A stretch of 30,724 nucleotides of DNA from CAZSMC01 sp964607755. GTDB taxonomy: Bacteria; Zhuqueibacterota; Zhuqueibacteria; Residuimicrobiales; Krinioviventaceae. A program made the translations under genes and the position numbers. Within the stretch, counting starts at the first letter, position 1. The number at the start of each line of letters is the position of its first letter. Shown in pieces: positions 16,034 to 24,379 of the stretch. Below the pieces are notes generated by a model. That model did not search any database. It saw only the letters and a program-made list of their open reading frames with translations, and had not been told where the DNA came from. The DNA is taken from the NCBI GenBank assembly GCA_964607755.1, contig CAZSMC010000052.1:1-30724 (forward strand), read 5' to 3'.

Positions 16034-17377
16034 TTACCACGTCCTCCGCTCAACACCCCCATAAATTTCCTTCATCCACTGCTGAATGTCGCTTTTCATC
16101 CGAGTCACGCGGTCAGGATATTCAGACGCTAGATTATTTTGCTCCTGCAAATCTGTCTTTAGATTAAAAAGCCATTCCTGCTCTAGCTTGTCATCGATCA
16201 GCAGTTTCCATGGTCCGTCGCGCATGGCTTTTTGTTCGCGGTATTGCCAGAACACCTTTCGGTCATGAAGATCGGCCTCACCAAACAAAACCGGCGATAA
16301 ATCGATGCCATCCAGATGATTTTTAGCTTCGACTGTACTTTCGGAAATCGACAACATTGTCGGAAACATGTCCATGGTGAGTGCAAGTGCATCGGTGCTC
16401 TCATTGGCTTTGATGCGTCCCGGCCAGTAAGCGATTGCCGGCACACGATGTCCGCCTTCCCAAAGCGTGCTCTTGTGTCCACGTAGGGAGCTGTTATTTC
16501 CATATTCTGGCACGGCGCCATTATCGGAACAGAAAAATACAAATGTATCCCGCTCGATGTTGAGGCGTTTTAGCGTACGAATAACGCGCCCAATGCCTCT
16601 GTCCATCGCCTCGACCATTTCTTTGTAGGCGTTTTTCCGATCCTGTCGTGAGCCACGGCTGTCAAATTCGACGTCCGGAAAACGGTCTGCTTTATCCTCT
16701 GGTCCCTGGTACGGCCAGTGTGGCGCCTCGTGAGCGAGGTAAAGACAAAACGGATTGTGCTGATTTTCCTCAATAAACTGTACAGCATATTTTGTGAACA
16801 GATCTGTAGCATATCCCTCCTCTTCCACTTTTTCCAGATTATGCCACCAGTCCGGAATGCCGGCATTGTCCATATGCGATTGATAATCAATGTTACCGCT
16901 GACATAGCCGCGAAACATGTCAAAGCCCTGATGCACCGGATTGTATTTCTTTTTATATCCCAAATGCCACTTGCCGACAATGGCCGTGCGATAGCCTCCG
17001 GCTTTTATTGCCTCGGCAAACGTGTATTCTTCCTGCGCCATACCTGTTTGCCGCGTTTCACCGCGTACGTAAATAACGCCGGGCAAACCGGCCCGCTGCT
17101 GATATCGTCCGGTTAAAAGAGCAGCGCGTGTGGCTGTGCACACCGGACCATTGGAATGAAAGTCGGTGAATTTCAAGCCATTCTCAGCCATAGCATCAAG
17201 GTTTGGCGTGTTGATAAAGCTATTGCCGTAACAGCCGATATCGCCGTAGCCGAGGTCATCGGCCATGATGAGAACGAAATTCGGTTTCCGACGACGCGTG
17301 CATGTGAACAAAAGTGACTGAGAACAAAGAGCAGAACCAACTGCTGTTTTCAAAAAAGACCTTCTGTTTTGTAACAT
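16034..17377 (-). CDS. Sulfatase (arylsulfatase family, formylglycine type), probable Tat export
   Basis: A 447-residue sulfatase that would remove sulfate esters from a sugar or other substrate outside the cytoplasm. The N-terminus NRRSFLKTAVG is a Tat-type signal. Metal residues Asp40-Asp41 (ADDLGYGD) and the maturation site C80-T-A-T-R84 followed by AALLTGR are clear, with GKWHLG, APHWPY and FFCSDNGA further on. The maturation motif has Ala where C-x-P-x-R has Pro. The ATG at 17377 is chosen over an in-frame upstream codon, because GAGG lies seven bases before it and the longer form would overlap xth. Last gene of the acpS operon. No sulfatase-maturing enzyme is in the window. Confidence 0.9.
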   Translation of the reverse strand: MLQNRRSFLKTAVGSALCSQSLLFTCTRRRKPNFVLIMADDLGYGDIGCYGNSFINTPNLDAMAENGLKFTDFHSNGPVCTATRAALLTGRYQQRAGLPGVIYVRGETRQTGMAQEEYTFAEAIKAGGYRTAIVGKWHLGYKKKYNPVHQGFDMFRGYVSGNIDYQSHMDNAGIPDWWHNLEKVEEEGYATDLFTKYAVQFIEENQHNPFCLYLAHEAPHWPYQGPEDKADRFPDVEFDSRGSRQDRKNAYKEMVEAMDRGIGRVIRTLKRLNIERDTFVFFCSDNGAVPEYGNNSSLRGHKSTLWEGGHRVPAIAYWPGRIKANESTDALALTMDMFPTMLSISESTVEAKNHLDGIDLSPVLFGEADLHDRKVFWQYREQKAMRDGPWKLLIDDKLEQEWLFNLKTDLQEQNNLASEYPDRVTRMKSDIQQWMKEIYGGVERRTW

Positions 17378-17394
17378 GAAAAACCTCGTTCTTT

Positions 17395-18171
17395 TTAAAT
17401 AGACAATTTCAGACCTACGGGACAATGATCCGAGCCCATGACGTCTTTGAGAATAAAAGCATCCGTCACGGCATCGAGCAGATTTTTTGAAACGAAAAAA
17501 TAATCGATGCGCCAGCCGATGTTTCTGGCACGAGCATTAAATCGATACGTCCACCAGGAATAATGGTCAGGTTCGTTCGGATGAAAATATCGAAAGGTAT
17601 CGACATAACCGTGATCAATAAAACGGTCGATCCATTCACGCTCGATCGGCAGAAAACCGGACACATCAGAATTAGCTTTGGGATTTTTGAGATCAATCTC
17701 GGTATGAGCGGTGTTGAAATCACCGCATACGACAAGCTCTTTGCCGCTCTCGCGCAAACGTTCGCAATAATCCAGCGTGGCTTCGTAGAAATCCATTTTG
17801 TAATCCAGACGTTCCTGGTCGCGTTTTCCATTGGGAAAATAAATATTCAGCAGGGTAAATGCATCGAATTCTGATACAATGACCCGGCCTTCGTTATCAA
17901 AGTGTTCAATGCCAAATCCGTACTGTGTGGACATGGGCTCTTGCCTCGAAAACGTCGCCACACCGCTGTACCCTTTACGCCGGGCTGCGTTCCAAAATAT
18001 GTTGTAACCATCAAAATCACTCAGAGAATCTTTTACCACGTTATATTCGGCTTTGGTTTCCTGGATTGCCAGGAGGTCTGGTTTGGCATGGTTCAGCCAT
18101 TCACCAAAATTTTTTCGCAGCACTGCTCGTATTCCGTTTACATTCCATGAAAGCAGATTGAGCTTTGGCAT
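17395..18171 (-). CDS. xth: Exodeoxyribonuclease III / AP endonuclease
   Basis: A 258-residue enzyme of the EEP nuclease fold that cuts at abasic sites and trims 3' ends in base-excision repair. The catalytic blocks are SWNVNGIRA, LLAIQETKA, GYSGVATFS, NIYFPNGKRDQERLDYK, CGDFNTAHTEIDL and the final GSDHCPVGL. The ATG at 18171 is preceded by GGAGG at about five bases and gives the standard N-terminus; 11 further in-frame residues upstream are probably not translated. It sits between an outer-membrane protein gene and the sulfatase gene. Confidence 0.95.
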   Translation of the reverse strand: MPKLNLLSWNVNGIRAVLRKNFGEWLNHAKPDLLAIQETKAEYNVVKDSLSDFDGYNIFWNAARRKGYSGVATFSRQEPMSTQYGFGIEHFDNEGRVIVSEFDAFTLLNIYFPNGKRDQERLDYKMDFYEATLDYCERLRESGKELVVCGDFNTAHTEIDLKNPKANSDVSGFLPIEREWIDRFIDHGYVDTFRYFHPNEPDHYSWWTYRFNARARNIGWRIDYFFVSKNLLDAVTDAFILKDVMGSDHCPVGLKLSI

Positions 18172-18222
18172 TCTTCCTCCGGATTCAGCTTTTGATAATT
18201 GCACACAAATTTATTTTATACA

Positions 18223-18873
18223 TTAGAAAGGAAGCACAGTCAAACCAAGGGCAAAGCGATAGCCGCCGATGCTCATTGCTTCGAAACCGATACGCTCCTG
18301 CATACCGCCTGAAGAGATACCCAGTTCAAAATAGAGAGCCGCCCATTCCCGGACATAATATTCCAGACCAAGGTCCATATAAAATCCGGTGCCCAGCTCT
18401 TTCGTTTCTGATTTTTCAAAAACAGCCACTGGTTGGTTTTCATCGACATCATAAAAAGCAAATCCGAAACCGTAATAGGAATTCCATTGACGTTCGGGCA
18501 TGGGATGAACCCTGGCACCGATCTTGTACCATCTTTCGTCCCAGTGCGCATTTTGCAATGGGTGACCGGATTCTTTATGTACGCCAGTTTTGCCGTCTTT
18601 TTGAAAAGAACCGTATTTAAAAGTAGCGTAATAGGTTGAATAAATCCTCACCCCGGCATAACCTGCGTAACTTGTGCCCCAGCGGTTTTTATAAATCGAG
18701 TCAAACTCATCAAGAGAGATGCGAAACAGTGCCACATCACCGCCAAACATGATGCGTGGCAACTGCGCTTTTTTAAAAGCCGGGGCGTATTGTGTCCAGG
18801 AAAATGAGGGCAGCAGCGTTGTTAACAAGAAAACTATGAGAGGCAAACCTACCGTTTTATCACTGTTCTTCAT
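18223..18873 (-). CDS. Predicted outer-membrane beta-barrel protein, function unknown
   Basis: 216 residues with a Sec signal (VFLLTTLLPSFSWTQ) followed by alternating aromatic/polar strands rich in Tyr, Phe and Gly (YGFGFAFYDVD, GFYMDLGLEYYV, LYFELGISSGG) and ending in a hydrophobic strand with terminal Phe (ALGLTVLPF), the usual mark for BAM-mediated assembly. About eight strands would fit a small OmpA/OmpW-like barrel. I do not recognise a specific family. The start overlaps the end of vanZ by 14 bases, with AGGA nine bases upstream, so the two are coupled. Confidence 0.7.
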   Translation of the reverse strand: MKNSDKTVGLPLIVFLLTTLLPSFSWTQYAPAFKKAQLPRIMFGGDVALFRISLDEFDSIYKNRWGTSYAGYAGVRIYSTYYATFKYGSFQKDGKTGVHKESGHPLQNAHWDERWYKIGARVHPMPERQWNSYYGFGFAFYDVDENQPVAVFEKSETKELGTGFYMDLGLEYYVREWAALYFELGISSGGMQERIGFEAMSIGGYRFALGLTVLPF

Positions 18874-19264
18874 AGATCATGTTCCTTTTTTTTAAAAACG
18901 GCATAGCAACAAAATAGAAAATTAGTTGTGCCAGGACGATTCCTGTCAAATCAGCACAGGCATCGTATATATCTGCAAATCGTCCGGGTATAAACATCTG
19001 ATGCACTTCATCAAAAATGGCAAAAAGTAGCGCAATAAGCAAAGACTTTTTCATTGCTCTGCGCACCAGAGATAATCTGTAGCGAAACACCGCGCGGATA
19101 ATTAGTAAAGTGAAAATGAAATAGATACCGGCATGGCCGATTTTATCGAAACCGATAATTCGAGTTTCGGGCAACTCTATGCGCGGATAGGATGTTAAAA
19201 CTAAAATAAAGACTGCCCAGAGAAAAGCCGGAAGATGCCAACGCGTAAATGTAGATTGCTTCAT
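18860..19264 (-). CDS. VanZ-family membrane protein
   Basis: 134 residues with four predicted transmembrane helices. The VanZ pattern is clear: FDKIGHAGIYFIF (DKxxH), then FDEVHQMFIPGRFADIYDACADLTG, which is the conserved DE-x-x-Q-x-F-x-P-G-R and D-x-x-A-D/N-x-x-G block (shown here in parts of the same segment). The family takes its name from a teicoplanin-resistance protein but most members have no known role. Its ATG follows the nnr stop directly (TAAATG). Nothing suggests resistance. Confidence 0.9.
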   Translation of the reverse strand: MKQSTFTRWHLPAFLWAVFILVLTSYPRIELPETRIIGFDKIGHAGIYFIFTLLIIRAVFRYRLSLVRRAMKKSLLIALLFAIFDEVHQMFIPGRFADIYDACADLTGIVLAQLIFYFVAMPFLKKRNMIYEEQ

Positions 19265-20806
19265 TTACTCGTCCATCACTTGCTTTAGGGCGTGTGACAG
19301 ATTGTGCAGCACATCGATGGCTGTCAAACTGACCGTGCCAGAATGAGTGCGGGCAATATCTCCGGCACGTCCGTGGATATAAACACCAGCAACCGCCGCT
19401 TCATCAGCCGGCAGGCCCTGGGCGAGAAAACCGGCAATGATACCAGTGAGCACATCGCCGACGCCTGCGGTTGCCATGCCCGGATTTCCGGTAGAATTAA
19501 TCGTTACCCGGCCGGTCGGTGAAGCAACAACTGTGGGACCGCCTTTGAGAACCACAGTGCAGTTGAAAGAACGGGCAGTTTCGCGAACCGTCTCAACCCG
19601 GTCCTCAATCAGGTCTTTAACCGGTCGACCGGTGAGACGGGATAACTCTCCCGGGTGAGGTGTGATAACAAGATCGCCTTTGTAGTTTTTCACAAAGTCC
19701 GCCTGACCCTCGCATGCATTCAAGCCGTCTGCATCCAGGACCATCGGTTTGTCCAATTGTTCGAGCAAGGTCCGAATCAAACTCACTGTTTCCTGGCGCT
19801 GACCGAGGCCCGGCCCCATGGCCACAACATCTTTGTCTTTTATCGATTCATATAGCTCATCAAAACATTGATCCTGTAGCGCACCGAGTCCGGCATCATC
19901 CACAGGCAAAGTGATAACTTCGGTCAATTTGGTTTCCAGGATTGCGTTTATGCTCTGGGGGATGACAAGATAAGCAAGTCCGGCGCCAGCACGCAAGGTG
20001 GCGTTGCTGGAAAGGACCGCCGCGCCGGTCAAACCTTTGGAGCCAGCAATAACAGCGACGGTCCCGCATCGATTTTTGTGAATATCCAGTCTTCTCTGCG
20101 GAAGCGGTGAGTGCATGTCATCCGCTTCAACAAGCACGACGTCAGAGTCACGCTGCGCCGCAACTGCTTGCGGCATGCCAATGTCAATAATTTCCAGCCG
20201 GCCAACGTAATCGCGTCCGGGAGAGAATAAAAGGCCGCGCTTGGGCAGCGCCATAGTGGCTGTGACCTCGGCATGAATAGCAAGCCCTTCCACAGCGCCG
20301 GTCAAGCCATTTACACCTGTTGGAATATCTACAGAAAGAACCGGCGCATTTAATGTGTTGATAAACTCCACGGCTTCGGCGTATATTCCCCGCGGCGCTC
20401 CTTTGACACCTGTTCCCAGCATGGCATCGACAATCAAATCCGGGGTACTCTCGGAAATGTCAGTGATGTCATTTATATAATGCACCTGGCAACCCATATT
20501 ATCGAGGATATCAAGATTGGTTTTGGCATCCCCTTTTATTTTTTCCCTGGCAGTCAGCACATAGATTCGGACAAAAGTGCCGCGGTTCAACAAATGCCGG
20601 GCGATAACAAAACCGTCACCGCCATTATTACCAGCGCCGCAAAAAATGGCAACGTTAGCGCCGGCTGCCCTTCCGAGCATATTTTCGGCAATCTGTGCCG
20701 TGCCCCGGCCAGCGTTTTCCATGAGCACGATACCGGGTATTTTTAACTGTTCAATTGTAAAACTGTCCATTTCAGCCATCTGCTGAGGAGTCACTACAAG
20801 TTTCAT
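19265..20806 (-). CDS. nnr: Bifunctional NAD(P)H-hydrate epimerase / ADP-dependent dehydratase
   Basis: 513 residues repairing damaged NAD(P)H. The N-terminal YjeF domain (about 1-220) has the epimerase block FCGAGNNGGDGFVIARHL and DAMLGTGVKG. The C-terminal ribokinase-like domain (about 225-513) has VMGPGLG-like AMGPGLGQ, LDADGLNA, ITPHPGELSRL and GNPGMATAGVGDVLTGIIAG, the ADP-binding and catalytic Asp region. This is the fused form common in bacteria. GAGGG lies a few bases before the ATG, within the end of acpS; the acpS-nnr pairing is frequent in bacteria. Confidence 0.95.
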   Translation of the reverse strand: MKLVVTPQQMAEMDSFTIEQLKIPGIVLMENAGRGTAQIAENMLGRAAGANVAIFCGAGNNGGDGFVIARHLLNRGTFVRIYVLTAREKIKGDAKTNLDILDNMGCQVHYINDITDISESTPDLIVDAMLGTGVKGAPRGIYAEAVEFINTLNAPVLSVDIPTGVNGLTGAVEGLAIHAEVTATMALPKRGLLFSPGRDYVGRLEIIDIGMPQAVAAQRDSDVVLVEADDMHSPLPQRRLDIHKNRCGTVAVIAGSKGLTGAAVLSSNATLRAGAGLAYLVIPQSINAILETKLTEVITLPVDDAGLGALQDQCFDELYESIKDKDVVAMGPGLGQRQETVSLIRTLLEQLDKPMVLDADGLNACEGQADFVKNYKGDLVITPHPGELSRLTGRPVKDLIEDRVETVRETARSFNCTVVLKGGPTVVASPTGRVTINSTGNPGMATAGVGDVLTGIIAGFLAQGLPADEAAVAGVYIHGRAGDIARTHSGTVSLTAIDVLHNLSHALKQVMDE

Positions 20807-20813
20807 ATTGCCC

Positions 20814-21182
20814 TCACTCTTCGATTATAATCATTGCTATTGCACTCTTTCGACTGTGCGACAAGCTGATATGAATTTTTCGATCTTTCAGACCCTCGGC
20901 CAGCTTGCCAAAAAGCCGGATTCCGGGACGACCGGAGTGGTCATTAGTCACCTCCATATCCTGCCAACTGGCATGGCGCTGAAGCGACTCGGGAATGCTT
21001 TTATACAACGCTTCTTTTGCGGCGAACCGGACAGCTATCGAAGGCAAGCTGTTGTTTCTTTTTATGCAAAATTTTCGTTCATTTTCAGTCAGTATTCGCG
21101 AGATAAACCGGTCACTCCATTTTTCAACAATGCGCTGAAAACGATCCAAATCTACAATGTCTATGCCGGTTCCGTAAATCAT
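20814..21182 (-). CDS. acpS: Holo-[acyl-carrier-protein] synthase
   Basis: 122 residues; transfers 4'-phosphopantetheine from CoA to acyl carrier protein for fatty-acid synthesis. The N-terminal GTGIDIVDLDRF holds the metal Asp and RFAAKEALYKSI holds the catalytic Glu/Lys; ISLSHSRKSAIAMIIIE closes the fold. Length is normal. ATG at 21182 gives the usual start (MIYGTGIDIV); an in-frame GTG at 21188 is possible but less likely. First gene of a minus-strand operon running to the sulfatase, divergent from the ECF sigma gene across about 130 bases. Confidence 0.95.
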   Translation of the reverse strand: MIYGTGIDIVDLDRFQRIVEKWSDRFISRILTENERKFCIKRNNSLPSIAVRFAAKEALYKSIPESLQRHASWQDMEVTNDHSGRPGIRLFGKLAEGLKDRKIHISLSHSRKSAIAMIIIEE

Positions 21183-21312
21183 TGTCACTCAAAAGCAAGT
21201 TATAGTTGAAAAACAGAACATATCGATGCTATTTTTACAGCAACTTTTTCTTGATTGTTTGGCTATTTTGATGTAAGTTTTATGAATAAATTTATTAAGA
21301 ATAACAAGGTCT

Positions 21313-21888
21313 ATGTCTTTAAATATTTCTGAACTAATTGGACGAGCTTTAGAAAACGATCAGCAAGCGTATACGGAAATTGTTGATCATTATCGCGACC
21401 GAATTTATCATTTTATCCTGCGAATGGTCAAGGACCCGGCCCAGGCCCAGGACCTGACGCAGGAGACGTTCATCAAAGCTTTCCGGGCGCTGGATTCCTT
21501 TAATTCGGATTATGCGTTTACAACCTGGCTGTACAAAATTGCCTCCAATAATTGTATCGATTTTTTTCGCAAAAAACGTCTCGCCACTACCTCGTTGGAC
21601 ACGCCCATACAGGCCAAAGACGGTGAGCTGAAACGCGATTTCCCGAATAACGAACAAGGCCCCGAGTCTGAACTCATTTCCAAAGAAAAAACCATCCAGA
21701 TTGAAATCGCTATTAACTCTCTTCCTGAAAAATATAAAAAAGCTATTCTTTTACGCCACAGTCAGGATAAATCGTACGAAGAAATTTCCGAAGAACTGGG
21801 TATTCCGCTCGGCACGGTCAAAGTGCGCATCTTTCGTGCCCGGGAAATGCTCAAAGCCAGGCTAAAAGAACAGATGCGTGCCCGCTAA
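21313..21888 (+). CDS. ECF-type sigma factor (sigma-70 family)
   Basis: 191 residues with sigma region 2 at about 12-80 (YRDRIYHFILRMVKDPAQAQDLTQETFIKAF, the core-binding and -10 reading part, then TTWLYKIASN) and region 4 at about 130-185 ending in the helix-turn-helix SYEEISEELGIPLGTVKVRI (split segments of one domain). The linker is short, as in ECF factors. Such factors are usually held by an anti-sigma protein encoded next door, but here the next gene is on the opposite strand and overlaps the stop by four bases, so no anti-sigma is present. A short-spaced AAGG precedes the ATG. Confidence 0.93.
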   Translation: MSLNISELIGRALENDQQAYTEIVDHYRDRIYHFILRMVKDPAQAQDLTQETFIKAFRALDSFNSDYAFTTWLYKIASNNCIDFFRKKRLATTSLDTPIQAKDGELKRDFPNNEQGPESELISKEKTIQIEIAINSLPEKYKKAILLRHSQDKSYEEISEELGIPLGTVKVRIFRAREMLKARLKEQMRAR

Positions 21889-23111
21889 CCTTCCTGCATA
21901 AACATATATGCCAAAACCTGCGCATCCTGGAGAATATTTGAAATCAAAGCCGTTTCATTTGGTTGGTGGCACGTATCCAGGATGGTACCCCACACAGCAG
22001 CCGGAAATCCGGCTTTGCGAAATACAGATGCCACGGTTCCACCACCAATGCCGATGATAGAGGCATCCTTTCTCTTTATGCGTTTAATCGCTTTTTGAAG
22101 AGCATGCACCACCGCAGATTCTTCTGGTGTGGCCGGAGCGGCTTGCTCTTGTTGCACGCTGCTGACTTTGATGTTTACCTTGAATGATTTTTCAATGTGC
22201 TTAACAATAGTCTCGATTTCTGCAAACACGTCATCGACAGGAATGTTCGGCAATATCCGACAATCAAGGTAAAAAATGTGTTCGCCAGATATTGTATTAA
22301 TTGAAAAAGGGATTGTTTCGACCCGGGTGGGTTCGAACGTGCTGCGCGGTTCATCATATTTATCATCACGGTTTGCAAACTGTTGGTACAATGATTCCAG
22401 ACGAACAATGAGATGCGCAGCCGCGCGATGGGCATTTACTCCATGAGCTGGCGTCGACGCGTGGCACGATTTTCCGGTTACGCGGAACTTTAGCCACAAA
22501 ATACTTTTTTCAGCGACTTCAATAGCTGTTCCTGCAGGATCGCCGGCATCCGGAACAATGATCAAATCCTCTTTGGAAAATTCTTTCTTGTGATGATTCA
22601 TGACATATTGCAAGCCGTAACGGCTGCCGTTCTCTTCATCAGCAACGATAGCCAGCCCAATGGTATGCACCGGTTGAATACCCAATTCACGCAGCGCCTT
22701 GCACGCCAATAAACCACACAACAAGCCCTGATGATTGTCCTCGACCCCGCGCCCGAATAATTTGTCGCCGTCTACTCGCAGTTGGAAGGGCGGTGATTGC
22801 CATAGCGACTCATCACCGGCAGGCACAACATCTATATGCGACATCACCCACACGGTCGGCGCTGGTTGTTTTCCATACATTTTTGCCAATATATTCGGAC
22901 GTGTGCCTGTGGGGACGCGGTCGTCCGGAGCATCAAGTTGTTTGATTTCGTCAAAACCAATTTCTGTGAGCAGCGATTTGATATACTCCGCTTTGTCGTG
23001 TTCACCATCGCCGCCGTACTCTGGCGCTAATGCCGGGATAGAAACCAATTTTTTCTGCCATTCAACAACAATATTACCGTAATCATTAATTCGATTCAGG
23101 ATGTCATCCAT
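21885..23111 (-). CDS. M20-family metallopeptidase / deacylase
   Basis: 408 residues of the ArgE/DapE/dipeptidase family with two zinc ions. Metal and catalytic residues: VMSHIDVVPAGD (His and catalytic Asp), RGVEDNHQG (bridging Asp), VADEENGS (general base Glu and ligand), VPDAGDP (Asp), and the C-terminal LDTCHQPNE (His). A dimerisation domain lies between (about 195-310). The exact substrate (dipeptide, N-acyl amino acid or succinyl-diaminopimelate) cannot be assigned. The start overlaps the upstream glycosyltransferase gene by 16 bases, so they share an mRNA. Confidence 0.9.
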   Translation of the reverse strand: MDDILNRINDYGNIVVEWQKKLVSIPALAPEYGGDGEHDKAEYIKSLLTEIGFDEIKQLDAPDDRVPTGTRPNILAKMYGKQPAPTVWVMSHIDVVPAGDESLWQSPPFQLRVDGDKLFGRGVEDNHQGLLCGLLACKALRELGIQPVHTIGLAIVADEENGSRYGLQYVMNHHKKEFSKEDLIIVPDAGDPAGTAIEVAEKSILWLKFRVTGKSCHASTPAHGVNAHRAAAHLIVRLESLYQQFANRDDKYDEPRSTFEPTRVETIPFSINTISGEHIFYLDCRILPNIPVDDVFAEIETIVKHIEKSFKVNIKVSSVQQEQAAPATPEESAVVHALQKAIKRIKRKDASIIGIGGGTVASVFRKAGFPAAVWGTILDTCHQPNETALISNILQDAQVLAYMFMQEG

Positions 23112-24163
23112 AATCTATCTCCAGATTTCAGTTCACTACTTGAAGAAAAAGCCGCTACCTGCTGCCACACCTCTTCCGGTTCAATTTCTTTCATACACCG
23201 GAAATGTTTTTCCGGGCACCTGTTCATTCCGATATGAGTGCACGGCCGGCAATACAGGTCCGGGCGCTCAACAACAGCCGTATTCGGACCTGTGGGGAAA
23301 AATCCGAGCTCCCTGGTCGTGGGTCCGAAAATAGCAACAGTCGGAATTTTTAGTGCCGTAGCCATGTGCATCAATCCGGAATCGTTTGTGATAACAGCAT
23401 CGCAGCGCGATAGCGCGCAGGCTGTTTCTATGAGCGACAATTCGCCAGCACAATTCACCGCTTTTTTACCAAAAGATTCGGCAATCGCCTGGGCAATGTG
23501 CTGCTCATCGCTGCTGCCAAAAAGCAAGATTCGCGCATCACAATTCGCACAAAGGTGCTCGCAAACAGCGCTAAACTTTTCTACAGGCCACCGCTTGTTC
23601 CAGAAACTGGCGCCAGGCACTATGCCGACAATGGTTTTTTGTGGACGAACATCCTGTGCATCCAGCCACGTGCTAATCCGTTTGTTCACAGACTCGTCCA
23701 CATACAGTTCAAGCCCCTCGCCATCATCGGTAATGCCCCATTTAGTCACTGTCTGAAGGTATCTCCTATAAACAGGAGTGATTTTTCGATAAACATTAAA
23801 GTTGAACGCAACGAGCAGAAAACGCTTAAATTTGTGCTTGCAGATTTTGCGTTTTCCTCTCATTCTAAAAGTGAGATAACGGCTGCGTAAATTATTATGG
23901 ATATCGACAACAAGATCGTAATCTTTGGGCAGGCGTTTTCTCAAGTCACGTAATTCACGAAAACTGCCGGGGGTGTTCAATGTGTACAAAGAATCGATAT
24001 AAGGATTATGCGCCAGCAGCGGTTTGTATTGTTCTTTTATCACCATATCAATTCTGGCACCGGAAAAGCGTTGACGTAAGAGCCGGAGCAAAGGAGTAGC
24101 CAGCAAGATATCACCAATTGAACTGAAGCGTATCACCAGGATACGAGAAGGTTGTAAATTCAC
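23096..24163 (-). CDS. Glycosyltransferase family 9 (LPS heptosyltransferase-like)
   Basis: 355 residues of the ADP-heptose:LPS transferase family (RfaF/WaaF type), adding heptose to the LPS inner core on the cytoplasmic face of the inner membrane. Seen are RFSSIGDILLATPLLRLLR at the N-terminus, VPGASFWNKRWPVEKF at mid-protein, and NDSGLMHMATALKIPTVAIFGPT at the donor site. A Cys-rich segment near the C-terminus (YCRPCTHIGMNRCPEKHFRCM) is typical of several GT9 members. GAGGTG precedes the ATG. The role fits the Kdo/LPS genes elsewhere in the window; which core position it acts on is unknown. Confidence 0.9.
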   Translation of the reverse strand: MNLQPSRILVIRFSSIGDILLATPLLRLLRQRFSGARIDMVIKEQYKPLLAHNPYIDSLYTLNTPGSFRELRDLRKRLPKDYDLVVDIHNNLRSRYLTFRMRGKRKICKHKFKRFLLVAFNFNVYRKITPVYRRYLQTVTKWGITDDGEGLELYVDESVNKRISTWLDAQDVRPQKTIVGIVPGASFWNKRWPVEKFSAVCEHLCANCDARILLFGSSDEQHIAQAIAESFGKKAVNCAGELSLIETACALSRCDAVITNDSGLMHMATALKIPTVAIFGPTTRELGFFPTGPNTAVVERPDLYCRPCTHIGMNRCPEKHFRCMKEIEPEEVWQQVAAFSSSSELKSGDRLWMTS

Positions 24164-24185
24164 CTCAGGTTCCGTATCTTTATAG

Positions 24186-24191
24186 ATTATA
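24186..24191 (-). promoter_or_regulatory. -10 element for the GT9-M20 transcript
   Basis: A perfect TATAAT on the minus strand lies about 23 bases before the glycosyltransferase ATG; the hexamer 17 bases further up (ATGGCT) matches a -35 poorly. Position and perfect -10 make it the best candidate in this gap. Confidence 0.35.
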
Positions 24192-24279
24192 AAAAATATA
24201 GACTAATCAGCCATCAGGCTTAAAAGCTCTATAATCATAATATAAATCTTTAAATTATTGACACATCAAAATAAAAAAA

Positions 24280-24307
24280 ATTTTCACAAAATCCAATTTA
24301 TGAAAAT
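24280..24307. promoter_or_regulatory. Candidate operator upstream of the aminosugar genes
   Basis: ATTTTCA (24280-24286) and TGAAAAT (24301-24307) are perfect inverted half-sites with centres 21 bases apart, two helical turns. They lie about 75 bases before the NagB-like/PIG-L start, in a region that should hold its promoter. A ROK-type repressor is encoded three genes on, making it the natural candidate ligand. The region is AT-rich, so chance is possible. Confidence 0.3.
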
Positions 24308-24379
24308 ATCACTTGTTTCTTTTAGATCAAAGTAATAATTTTAAAAATTAATTCAATGAATGAATCAAAAGGAATTTTT

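Noticed and set aside
18860..19264. Glycopeptide resistance from the VanZ-like gene
   Set aside because: The name reflects one founding member; no van genes are nearby and the family is common in sensitive bacteria.
24258..24263. Perfect TTGACA before the aminosugar genes as a -35 box
   Set aside because: No -10-like hexamer lies 16-18 bases downstream; kept out of the promoter list.
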